The notes under the pieces were generated by a model. It was not told the DNA's origin. It saw only the letters and a program-made list of their open reading frames with translations, and made no database searches. A stretch of DNA of 64,000 nucleotides. Origin: Roseburia hominis (GTDB lineage: Bacteria > Bacillota > Clostridia > Lachnospirales > Lachnospiraceae). Below are positions 27,124-34,959 of this stretch, one piece after another (the stretch's first letter is position 1; the number at the start of each line of letters is the position of its first letter). The stretch spans positions 868,001 through 932,000 of the forward strand of contig CP159990.1 of the NCBI GenBank assembly GCA_040702975.1, in the 5' to 3' direction. A program made the translations under genes and the position numbers.

Positions 27124-27147
27124 AAGCCGGGTAGCACCGGCTTTTAT
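27124..27147 (+). terminator. Terminator between the membrane peptide and the NTPase gene
   Basis: AAGCCGG (27124-27130) pairs with CCGGCTT (27137-27143) around GTAGCA and is followed by TTATATT. It starts 5 nt after the peptide stop and ends 19 nt before the next ATG, so it could attenuate transcription into the NTPase gene. Confidence 0.65.
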
Positions 27148-27165
27148 ATTGTGAGGAGGAGCATA

Positions 27166-30100
27166 ATGATAAAATGCAAATATAGTAAATACGATAGAGC
27201 AGGGAGAGAATTGACCAGCGAAATTATGCCGGTATGTGATGTGGTTAGTGAAGGGATAGAAAAGGGAGAATTTCCTTTTTTTATTGCACATGAATATAGC
27301 AGGCTTTATGACATGGTGGAAAAAAAGCAAATTGCAGGAGCCCTGTTTGAAATAAAAGACGTTTTCGAAGTTATGTTAAAATTTCCGATACTTCTTGGGC
27401 TGGCTCTTATTGTGCGGTTGAAGGAAGAAGGAAACGGAAAAACGTATGAAATCATGAGCGGGCTGGTTGTAAAAGAACTGACTCTTGGAGATTGGGAAAA
27501 GCTGGCAAAAAAGCTGAATAATATATTGTATGACATGGAGGAAACAGAAGAGACAGAAGTAATCCGTATCATCATTGAGAAAACGCTTTGTTTTTATGAA
27601 GGTTATGAAGTGGTAAGTTGGCGGAATGATATGATAGGACATGGGGCTCTTCCGTTCGAGAATGATATATCCTTCATAGAAAGATTTATCCATATTGCAT
27701 ATGGAATCACGGAATGCCTGGAGCAGTCATTTGAACAGTATCGTGTCATGCAGCTGTATTGCGGGAATAAGCTAATTAGGAGCCTGGAAGATATAGAACA
27801 GTCATCCGGTAATGAAGTGATGGTAGAGATGAATGGAAATACTAGAATATCAATGGGAGATTTTGTAATCAATAAGAAATATTTCTTTGATGGATTTTAT
27901 TGGAGGATATTAAAATCATATTGTTTGGATTATATTGAGGGAAAAAGAGAAAAAAAGGATATTGAGCGCTTTAGAAATTTATACAAATGTACGAAAAAGG
28001 AACTGGGAAATCATAGTAGTGTTGACAACCCGGTGATACAAAGAGGTCTGGAAGAGAGTTTAAGAAGCCTTAATAGTTCAGAGAATTATTTTGAGTTTAA
28101 AAGTCTGAATAAGTGGTTTAAGAAACAAATCGGGAAAAAGAAAGGCATCTTTCTTTTGCAGATGGATCGTGGAATGGGGAAAACGGCATTTGTTGCAAAT
28201 TTAGACCCTTTGCAGAGAAAGAGTAATAATACCTATTACGATTGTTGTATCCGGGTATACTATTGCAATGAGCTCTCCTATCGAAGCGCAGATGAATTTG
28301 TTGAGGCGATTAATCAGTTATTTAAACTAAATAGAGACAGGAGCCGGGAGATATCGCGAGAGAATTTCATGAGATTGAAGCCTGGAGATACTGGGAAACA
28401 GCTGGCACTTGTTTTGGGAGACATATTAAATAAAATACATCATGTGGAAAGTGATATAAGAAAACTGATATTGGTTATCGATGGACTTGATGAAATTTAT
28501 CCTTCGACGGACAGCATATTCCAATATATACCGAGTGAGGAGGAACTGCCGGATAATGTTTATATCCTGCTTACCTGCCGCAACGAGGATGGCGTGCGTT
28601 TAAATGAATTTACCAAAACCAAACTTGATGATATTAAGAAAAATAAGATTAAAACAGAGGATGGTATTTTAAATATCCCGTTAAAAGATGAAAAAAATAT
28701 AAATCATTTAAAGAAATATATCAAGGCCCGAATGGTGGCGGGAATAATCGATAAGAAAACGGAGTTGTGGAATGAAGGATTCCAGGAGGAAATACTTAAG
28801 GCATCAGAATATCGCTTTCTGTATGCAAAATTAGTGGTGGACTTGCTGATAGAATGCAGGAATAAAAATATAGATTACCGAATGGTATTTAATTCGGTTG
28901 ATGTAATGGGTGCGTTCTTAAAGTATATCGAAAGTCAGTTCGGAACGAAACTGTTTAAAGAGGCATTCAGGATATTGCTGATTATCGCGACAGAATATGT
29001 GCCGCTTACACTTAAAGAAATTTGTTTTTTGAGTGAGGGAAGAGAAGGTGGAATTCCTGCGTATGTTTTAGCAGTGCTTAAGACCTTTGATAGTATACTT
29101 ATGACGGTCAGAACACCGCGAGGGACATGTTATAAGCTTGCGAATGCTGAGTATAAGAAAAAACTTACAGAGAAATCCCAGGAGCAGATGAAAGAACTGA
29201 TTGACGAGTGGAAGAGATATATCTTATGTACAAATATTGGGGAGAATGCAGGTTATGTAGATAAGAGTATATATGAGAATAGTGGAGAAATGTATCTGAC
29301 GGCACACTTATATCAATATATTCAGGACTACTTTGGAAAAGTATGGGGAAGTGTAGAAGAAATCAATAGACTGTGTCAGGTGATCATGAAATATGAAAAT
29401 CATCTTCCGGCTATTCAAAAAGGAGTTCGTGTACAATTATGGGATATGCAGATGACGGAATCTGTGATTATCATGCTGGAAAAGCTGAAACGTGAGGGGC
29501 ATCATTACGATAAGCAGGCTTTGGCTTTGGCATATAGTAATTATGCATATCATTATGCAGATGTACAGAGAGCGGAGGCTGACAAGGAGAAAATCATCAC
29601 GTATTACAATAATGCGATTAAAGAAATGGAACATAATGAAGAGATTAGTGAAGGGAAAAAGAAAATCACATTATCAAGATTTTATTCTGGAAAAGGCGTG
29701 TTTCTGAATAAATATAAAGAAAATATTGAGGAAATAGAGAAAATTTTCCTGAAAAGTTATATGCTGTGTCTGGAGGCAATGGAAGCTGGGGAGGTAACAG
29801 CCCGTTATTCCTATTTGTTGTCGGTAATAAGAGTTTTAGATATTTATGGTGTCAGAAAATTTGGAGAAGCAGTGGATTTGTTTTATAGTGCTGCAAAGAG
29901 AACTTCTGCGATAAAGAAGCAATACAGTAAAGAAAAAAAGGTGTTAATTTATAATACAGACAACCGGATTGAGTCGGGAATTCTGTTCCAGGAAGCACAG
30001 CTTTATAGAAAAATGGCGAATATCGCAGTGCGCTCAAATACGGTGGAACTAAATGCCGACGAGTTGTTCCGGTATGCGGTCACTTGTATGGAAGAACTCA

Positions 30101-30402
30101 TAGGCTATGAGGTGAAGAGGGAGGAAGTTGACCGCGTAAACAAGGATAGATGGGTAATTATATTTGAGTATAGCAGATACTTGTATGAGAAAAATGATAT
30201 AGAAGCGGCCGAAGAAGGGTTTGATCAGGCCTTAAGGCTGATAGATGACTTGGTAAAGAAGGAAAAATTAGAAATGAAAGGAAATCGATATTTAAAAGAA
30301 CTCATGCAATTATGGTGCAATATGAAAGAAACTAAAGAAATGACTGAAACCACCAAAGGGCGCGTTCAAATGTACCGCAGAAGACTTTGGGAAGAGTGCT
30401 AG
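27166..30402 (+). CDS. Large STAND/NACHT-like NTPase with HEPN-like N-terminus and helical-repeat C-terminus
   Basis: 1,078 residues, starting at ATG 27166 after GAGGAGG. Residues ~40-200 are helical and contain WRNDMIGHG; Arg153-Asn154 with His159 match the R-N-x(4)-H pattern of HEPN ribonuclease domains. The NTPase core has Walker A MDRGMGKTAF (Lys339, Thr340), Walker B LILVIDGLDEIYP (Asp439-Glu443) and a sensor-like YILLTCRNE, as in NACHT/STAND proteins. From ~785 to 1050 it is made of paired helices resembling TPR-type repeats (AYSNYAYHYADVQRAEADKE, DIEAAEEGFDQALRLIDDL). Effector-STAND-repeat architecture is that of bacterial immune sensors. The gene is AT-rich and flanked by broken mobile genes, which suggests transfer. 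Function is inferred; I do not recognise a named family. Confidence 0.75.
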   Translation: MIKCKYSKYDRAGRELTSEIMPVCDVVSEGIEKGEFPFFIAHEYSRLYDMVEKKQIAGALFEIKDVFEVMLKFPILLGLALIVRLKEEGNGKTYEIMSGLVVKELTLGDWEKLAKKLNNILYDMEETEETEVIRIIIEKTLCFYEGYEVVSWRNDMIGHGALPFENDISFIERFIHIAYGITECLEQSFEQYRVMQLYCGNKLIRSLEDIEQSSGNEVMVEMNGNTRISMGDFVINKKYFFDGFYWRILKSYCLDYIEGKREKKDIERFRNLYKCTKKELGNHSSVDNPVIQRGLEESLRSLNSSENYFEFKSLNKWFKKQIGKKKGIFLLQMDRGMGKTAFVANLDPLQRKSNNTYYDCCIRVYYCNELSYRSADEFVEAINQLFKLNRDRSREISRENFMRLKPGDTGKQLALVLGDILNKIHHVESDIRKLILVIDGLDEIYPSTDSIFQYIPSEEELPDNVYILLTCRNEDGVRLNEFTKTKLDDIKKNKIKTEDGILNIPLKDEKNINHLKKYIKARMVAGIIDKKTELWNEGFQEEILKASEYRFLYAKLVVDLLIECRNKNIDYRMVFNSVDVMGAFLKYIESQFGTKLFKEAFRILLIIATEYVPLTLKEICFLSEGREGGIPAYVLAVLKTFDSILMTVRTPRGTCYKLANAEYKKKLTEKSQEQMKELIDEWKRYILCTNIGENAGYVDKSIYENSGEMYLTAHLYQYIQDYFGKVWGSVEEINRLCQVIMKYENHLPAIQKGVRVQLWDMQMTESVIIMLEKLKREGHHYDKQALALAYSNYAYHYADVQRAEADKEKIITYYNNAIKEMEHNEEISEGKKKITLSRFYSGKGVFLNKYKENIEEIEKIFLKSYMLCLEAMEAGEVTARYSYLLSVIRVLDIYGVRKFGEAVDLFYSAAKRTSAIKKQYSKEKKVLIYNTDNRIESGILFQEAQLYRKMANIAVRSNTVELNADELFRYAVTCMEELIGYEVKREEVDRVNKDRWVIIFEYSRYLYEKNDIEAAEEGFDQALRLIDDLVKKEKLEMKGNRYLKELMQLWCNMKETKEMTETTKGRVQMYRRRLWEEC

Positions 30403-30473
30403 AAAGGTCTATCCTCAAAATAATATCCTATGATAAGTGGGCCGAAAATGTAAATATTTATTATTTTGAAAAA

Positions 30474-30504
30474 GGGAGATATTCCGCAACGGAAAGTATC
30501 TCCC
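30474..30504 (+). terminator. Hairpin after the NTPase gene
   Basis: GGGAGATA-TTCCG and CGGAA-AGTATCTCCC form a ~13-bp stem with a CAA loop, about 70 nt past the NTPase stop. The following sequence is only weakly T-rich, but the position and strength support a terminator, possibly bidirectional with the racemase gene. Confidence 0.6.
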
Positions 30505-30558
30505 GATATTTTCATAATTAGAAACTGGTAAAGACTATTGTATGAAAATCAGCTTTTC

Positions 30559-31594
30559 TTATCTCTTACGTCCCACCTTAAATCCATATTTCAACGGATC
30601 GTCCGGATCGATCACATAGGTGGATTCTCCGGTCACATATGCGCTTCCGGTGATCTGTGGAATGACTGCGTCGAATTCTCCAATCTTGCTTTCCTTCAGG
30701 ATTACTCCTTTGAATTTGGAACCGATAAAGCTCTCATACACGAACGGCTCCCCGATGCCAATCTCACCCCGTTTGTAGAGGGTGGCGAGCTTCGCGCTTG
30801 TCCCGGTACCGCAGGGAGAGCGGTCGGCCATATGATCCCCGAAAATCACTACATTCCGTTTGTCGCAGCCCGGCGTGTCGGTGTGGCAGTAGAATTCGGC
30901 AAGATCCACGGTAGTGATATCCAAAGTCGGATGCTTGATCTCGACTTCCTTATTTACCTGGTCGATCACATGCATTCCGAATTCCGTGAGCTTTGGAATT
31001 GAATCAGGATCTACGCTCCAGCCAAGCTGCTCGGCGTCGATGAGTGCAAAAGCTGCCGCCGAAAGCGATGTCATATGTGATCGTTTTTCCGTCCACAGTC
31101 GTGGTCAGGTTCTCCTTGTAAAGAAAGGCTGGAACATTCGTCAAAGTGACGCTCTGGACCTTGCCGTTCTTTACTTCTGCCCGGGTGCGGATGATTCCTG
31201 CCGGAGCGTCAAGCACCACCTCTGTGTAAGGCTCGACTGCCGGCACCAGTCCGGTCTCAATGATCGCGGTGACAGATCCGATCGTTCCGTGTCCACACAT
31301 ATTCAGATATTCTCCGGTATCCATAAAGATTACGCCGAAATCGGCTTCCGGGTGAATTGGGTCCGTGAGGAGCGCCCCGAACATATCGTGATGTCCACGT
31401 GGCTCGAACATCAGGGCACGGCGGTATTGATCATAGTTTTTGGCGAGAAAATTCTTCCGCTCGATCATCGTGTCCCCCTCCAGCTCAGGAAAGCCGGAGA
31501 CGATGATGCGGGTAAACTCCCCTACCGTGTGCGTGTCGATGGCATGAAAAGCTGCCTCATATCGCTCTGTTTTTAATCTTGGATTGATTTCCAT
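30559..31594 (-). pseudogene. Proline racemase-family gene (PrdF-like), frameshifted
   Basis: Two leftward frames make one proline-racemase protein. The first (from 31594) contains HAIDTHTVGEFTRIIVSGFP and the first catalytic Cys in NMCGHGTIGSV. The second contains FALIDAEQLG and the second catalytic Cys in DRSPCGTGTSAKLA, ending KYGFKVGRKR. They meet at ~31066-31074, where the complement reads GGCAGCTTTTGCACTC; six T instead of four would give GGSFFALIDA without interruption. Both catalytic cysteines survive, so this is either a very recent inactivation or a sequencing error in a T-run. Proline racemase supplies D-proline to the reductase; it is normally part of the prd cluster but here lies 15 kb away. 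Confidence 0.85.
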
Positions 31595-31660
31595 AATCCA
31601 AACCTCCTGACATGGTATCGTACGATGTGCTGCACCCGCATATCGTGCAGTGAATCCTGG

Positions 31661-31706
31661 CTGCCAAGCATACCTAAGTGAAGGTCTAGTGAACGTTCAT
31701 CATGGT
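31661..31706. repeat. Dispersed palindromic repeat, copy D
   Basis: The unit CTGCCAAGCATACCTAAGTG is followed by AAGGTCTAGTGAACGTTCATCATGG, close to consensus with a diverged left arm. It lies upstream of the racemase gene in the divergent intergenic region with the HTH gene. The remaining 31595-31890 sequence shows no gene. Confidence 0.8.
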
Positions 31707-31894
31707 AGACTAAGTTCTAGTATGCGGTACAGCTTATGGGTTTATTATGACGGAAAAAGGGGGAAAAGTCAACGGATATTCAGGATTTCATTTTGCTCTT
31801 TTGGTTTCTATTAATAGAAGCATGATAGTTTCAGTGGTTCGAAATGCATGTGGTTGCAATATGAAAATATTCACCGTCTGGGACAGAATAAAGG

Positions 31895-31923
31895 TTGCGA
31901 AATGAAACTGAATGGAGTATAAT
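31895..31923 (+). promoter_or_regulatory. SigA-type promoter of the HTH gene
   Basis: TTGCGA (31895-31900), a 17-bp spacer and a perfect TATAAT (31918-31923), 34 nt before the start codon. Confidence 0.7.
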
Positions 31924-31957
31924 ACTACTTAAGAAAGGCAGAAAGCGGTGGTATTTT

Positions 31958-32350
31958 ATGAAGAACAAATTTCATGAGAACTTAACGATTCTTAGAAAAG
32001 CAAGGAATTATACGCAGGCGCAGATTGCGGACAGATTGGACATTTCTCGTTCCACCTATGCGAATTATGAAGCGGGAAAACGCTCACCGGATTTGGATAT
32101 GCTGGAGAAAATCAGCGTGGTGCTGGATGTTTCTATAGATGAACTTTTTGGAAGGCGCCCGAGGAAGATGTGGGATGTCATTTGCGAAGATCCGGCTCCT
32201 TACGGGACGGACACGGACTTGTCCATACGCAGAGCGTCTGCAGTTAAAAGAGCGATACTGGATGTCCCGGGGCGAAACAAAAGAAAAGGCCTGGCGATTG
32301 GTGAGCAGAGCTTTCGGAAGATGCGGGAGGCGGAGCTATTATACGGATAA
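31958..32350 (+). CDS. XRE-type helix-turn-helix protein, frameshifted from the downstream AAA/nuclease part
   Basis: 130 residues as read. Residues ~5-65 are a Cro/C1-type HTH (ENLTILRKARNYTQAQIADRLDISRSTYANYEAGKR, then SIDELFGR). The tail, LAIGEQSFRKMREAEL, matches the start of the AAA-ATPase/DUF1703-type proteins, but the frame then ends at TAA 32348. Deleting one base around 32336-32338 joins it to YYTDKTRMIAEFL in the next frame. The natural product is thus probably a single HTH-AAA-nuclease protein of about 660 residues. If read as separate genes, this part would be a free DNA-binding protein. Confidence 0.7.
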   Translation: MKNKFHENLTILRKARNYTQAQIADRLDISRSTYANYEAGKRSPDLDMLEKISVVLDVSIDELFGRRPRKMWDVICEDPAPYGTDTDLSIRRASAVKRAILDVPGRNKRKGLAIGEQSFRKMREAELLYG

Positions 32351-33935
32351 GACTCGAATGATAGCAGAATTCCTGAAAAGTGACACTGTAGTGACTTTGA
32401 TTACCCGTCCAAGAAGGTTTGGCAAGACACTGAATATGTCCATGCTGGCAGAGTTTTTGGATTGCACCAGGGATTCGGAGGAACTTTTTGCCGGAACCGA
32501 GATTATGAATCTGGGGTTTACAGAAGAGATGAACCGGCGTCCAGTGGTGTTTTTTTCATTTCATAATGTCAAAGGAAGGACGAAGGAACTTCTGCTTCGC
32601 AATCTATTCCAGGCCTTGTCCGTAGAGTATCAGCGTTATGAGACAATCTGGATGGATGAGCGGGTAAACGAGAAAGTGAGAAGAGAACTGGCGGATATTT
32701 ATGAGGTATTGCAGGCTAACAGCGGAATTGACCGGGAAGTACAGGAAAAGATTGCGTATGCGATTCAGAAATTGAGCCAGGCTCTGTATGAATATTATGA
32801 GGAAGAGGTCTATATTCTGATTGATGAATATGACACTCCGTTTATCGAAGCACAGGTGAGTGGTTATTATTCGGAAATCCATGATATCCTGGCAATTCTG
32901 CTTGGCTCCGCTCTGAAAGGGAATCAAGCCATTAAAAAGGCGATGCTGACAGGCATTCAGAGGGTCGCAAAAGAAAATATTTTTTCGGGACTGAATAATC
33001 TGTCAGTCTGCACGGTGAAAGACCCAGAGTATTCAGATTGCTTTGGTTTCACGAAGGAGGAGACCGAAGAATTGCTTAACTATTATGGGCTCAACCTGAC
33101 TGAGGAAGTGAAGGACATGTACGACGGCTACCGGTTTGATACGACAGAGGTATATAATCCCTGGTCCGTGATAAACTATGCGTCCCGAAAGCGACTGGAG
33201 CCATACTGGGTGAATACCAGTGAGAATAAGATGATTCGCGATGCGATGGACCAGTGCGGGCCGGAATTCAGGGAAGAATATGAGGAACTGATAAGAGAGG
33301 GGCGCGTGACGCCGACAGTGCAGATTGAGACCTCTTTTTATGAATACCAGAGCAGTGATTCTTTGTGGGGGCTTCTGATTAATGCGGGTATGGTCACGAT
33401 TGAGGAAGTAATTGATATTGATATGTATACCCTTCGGATCCCTAACAGCGAAGTGGCCCGTGCCTTCCGCGGGCTGACCGCGCATCATCTGAATGTGCGG
33501 GAGAGCAGTCTGAATCATATGTTTTTAAGTCTCAGATTAGGGGATATGGAGCGTTTTGCGGGTCAGTATCGCAGAACTGTGTTGGAACTGCCATCCTATC
33601 ATGATCTGAAGGACGAGAACAGTTACCATATGTTGATGCTTGGTATGTGTGCGTTCCTGTCAGGGGATTGTGAGATTAAGAGTAACCGTGAGAGTGGAAA
33701 AGGCAGAAGCGATATCATTCTGAGGTCGAAGAACGGGAAATATCCAAACGTGATCATGGAGTTCAAATACACAAAAGAGGAGAAGGAAGACCTGCATAGT
33801 CTTGCCATGGCTGCGATTCGGCAGGTGAAGGAGAAACAATACGACGCCGGAATGCAGGGGCCGGTGTGGTATATGGGACTTGCGCACTACGGCAAAGAGA
33901 CAGAGGTCGTGTGGGAACAGGCGGATTTTCGGTAA
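32337..33935 (+). CDS. AAA-ATPase-like protein with C-terminal PD-(D/E)XK nuclease domain (5' end out of frame)
   Basis: About 530 residues of homology starting at YYTDKTRMIAEFL. It has the ITRPRRFGKTLNMSML phosphate-binding motif and VYILIDEYDTPFIEA (Walker B) typical of the DUF1703/AAA-ATPase_like family that is abundant in gut clostridia and Bacteroidetes. The C-terminus shows SDIILRSKNGKYPNVIMEFKY, the Asp/Glu-x-Lys core of a PD-(D/E)XK nuclease. No proper start codon with ribosome-binding site exists in this frame (an ATG at 32359 lacks one and would truncate the domain), which supports a frameshifted fusion with the XRE-type gene. The physiological role of this family is unknown; mobile or selfish behaviour has been suspected. 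Confidence 0.75.
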   Translation, partial: YYTDKTRMIAEFLKSDTVVTLITRPRRFGKTLNMSMLAEFLDCTRDSEELFAGTEIMNLGFTEEMNRRPVVFFSFHNVKGRTKELLLRNLFQALSVEYQRYETIWMDERVNEKVRRELADIYEVLQANSGIDREVQEKIAYAIQKLSQALYEYYEEEVYILIDEYDTPFIEAQVSGYYSEIHDILAILLGSALKGNQAIKKAMLTGIQRVAKENIFSGLNNLSVCTVKDPEYSDCFGFTKEETEELLNYYGLNLTEEVKDMYDGYRFDTTEVYNPWSVINYASRKRLEPYWVNTSENKMIRDAMDQCGPEFREEYEELIREGRVTPTVQIETSFYEYQSSDSLWGLLINAGMVTIEEVIDIDMYTLRIPNSEVARAFRGLTAHHLNVRESSLNHMFLSLRLGDMERFAGQYRRTVLELPSYHDLKDENSYHMLMLGMCAFLSGDCEIKSNRESGKGRSDIILRSKNGKYPNVIMEFKYTKEEKEDLHSLAMAAIRQVKEKQYDAGMQGPVWYMGLAHYGKETEVVWEQADFR

Positions 33936-33997
33936 AAAGGTATTGAAAAAACATATAAACTATGGTAAGGTAATTAGGTCGATAACATATAATATCT

Positions 33998-34095
33998 GGG
34001 GGTAGATGGGTAACTGGTGTGCCTCCTAGTCTTCAAAACTAGTGTGGGGCGTTAAGAGCGTCCTGGGTGGGTTCGATTCCCACATGCCCTCGCCA
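33998..34095 (+). tRNA. selC: tRNA-Sec (UCA anticodon)
   Basis: A 98-nt tRNA with encoded CCA. The anticodon arm CTAGT-CTTCAAA-ACTAG carries TCA, which reads UGA. A very long variable arm (TGTGGGGCGTTAAGAGCGTCC) follows, and the T arm is GTGGG-TTCGATT-CCCAC. The acceptor stem (GGGGGTA with TGCCCTC) is extended as in selenocysteine tRNAs. It supplies selenocysteine for UGA decoding, and the selenoprotein gene prdB is 16 kb downstream. Confidence 0.93.
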
Positions 34096-34124
34096 GAAAA
34101 GATCATGAAAGTGTTTTAATAGAG

Positions 34125-34154
34125 CGGCTGTCGTTTGAGAACGACAGCCGTTTT
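34125..34154 (+). terminator. Rho-independent terminator after tRNA-Sec
   Basis: CGGCTGTCGTT (34125-34135) and AACGACAGCCG (34140-34150) pair perfectly over 11 bp with a TGAG loop, followed by TTTT. Confidence 0.85.
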
Positions 34155-34160
34155 ACTGAT

Positions 34161-34238
34161 ACAAAGCATACCGAAGCCAACGTCCGGCGGACATTCATCC
34201 TGGTTGTCAGGCATACCTGAAATAAGGTCCAGAGAATC
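34161..34238. repeat. Dispersed palindromic repeat, two tandem diverged copies (E1, E2)
   Basis: E1 reads CAAAGCATACCGAAGCCAAC then GTCCGGCGGACATTCATCCTGG; E2 reads TTGTCAGGCATACCTGAAATAAGGTCCAGAG. Both keep the GCATACC block and part of the palindrome. They lie directly after the tRNA-Sec terminator. Confidence 0.65.
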
Positions 34239-34377
34239 TTATAAAGGATCAGTTTTCACTTCTTTGTTATTAATTTAACAAAGAAAGCCATATGTTGATA
34301 TATATTTTGTTAATAATATAGAAAAATGCTTAACCAAATTTGAATCACGGAAAAATACACTTTTTATTGATAAACTG

Positions 34378-34406
34378 TTGACAAAAAGAAAGGAGATTGA
34401 TATAGT
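34378..34406 (+). promoter_or_regulatory. Strong SigA promoter upstream of the tandem leader units
   Basis: TTGACA (34378-34383), exactly 17 bp, TATAGT (34401-34406). Transcription would start near 34412 and enter the two tandem units. Before the insertion sequence arrived it would have continued into the ssnA-type operon. Confidence 0.7.
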
Positions 34407-34473
34407 ATTTGTATAGAAAAAGCCATTTATAGGAATTGTTTATGGTTAAAATGTACAAATTTTGTAAATGCTA

Positions 34474-34635
34474 AATATAGTTTTTTTTGTCTCGCTGCAT
34501 AATCTATAAACTTTTTATAAGGTTGTTTTAAAGAATATGCAGATTGATGTTAGAATCGGAAATAAGGGTTTGGCGACTTATTCTAAGTTGTCATGCCCTT
34601 TTTATTTTGCCTTGAAGCAAAAATAATAAAAGGAA
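34474..34635 (+). ncRNA. Tandem leader-RNA-like unit 1, ending in a terminator hairpin
   Basis: This is the first of two imperfect copies spaced by exactly 180 bp. It opens with a T-run and TGTCTCGCTGCA, contains AGATTGATGTTAGAATCGGA, and ends with a hairpin: GGGTTTGGCGACTTA against TAAGTTGTCATGCCC around a TTC loop, followed by TTTTTATTTT. No credible reading frame crosses it. It resembles a regulated leader (riboswitch-like or attenuator) or a small RNA. I do not recognise a known motif. Confidence 0.5.
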
Positions 34636-34653
34636 ATTTTAATAAAAATATTG

Positions 34654-34815
34654 AATATAGTTTTTTGTCTCGCTGCACAATTCATAGAGTTTATTTATGA
34701 GGCTGCTCTAAAATGTGTGCAGATTGATGTTAGAATCGGAAATAAGGGTTTGGCGACTTATTCTAAGTCGTCATACCCTTTTTTATTTTGCCTTGAAGAA
34801 AAAATAATAAAAAGA
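34654..34815 (+). ncRNA. Tandem leader-RNA-like unit 2, ending in a terminator hairpin
   Basis: The second copy. The ~49 nt before the right hairpin arm are identical to unit 1. The right arm differs at two positions (TAAGTCGTCATACCC), and both changes convert G-U or U-G pairs into Watson-Crick pairs with the unchanged left arm; TTTTTTATTTT follows. Conservation of pairing plus duplication argues for function at the RNA level. The remaining sequence up to the insertion sequence at 34960 includes AAAGGAGGGG at ~34848 but no recognisable gene. Confidence 0.5.
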
Positions 34816-34959
34816 AAGATTCAGGCAAAACGAGAAACCAATTACAAAGGAGGGGTGAGAGAGAACGTATATTTAGTCGGAATCGTACTAAATATAAGAG
34901 GTAACAAACACAATAACGATCAAGGTGGTAAATCGGAAGAAGTCTAAAAAGACATCCGA

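Noticed and set aside
30914..31576. 220-codon plus-strand frame opposite the racemase.
   Set aside because: Antisense to both recognisable halves of proline racemase; no independent support.
34651..34947. 98-codon frame overlapping the second tandem leader unit.
   Set aside because: It crosses a T-run, the terminator hairpin and repeat sequence, has no ribosome-binding site and no protein-like pattern.
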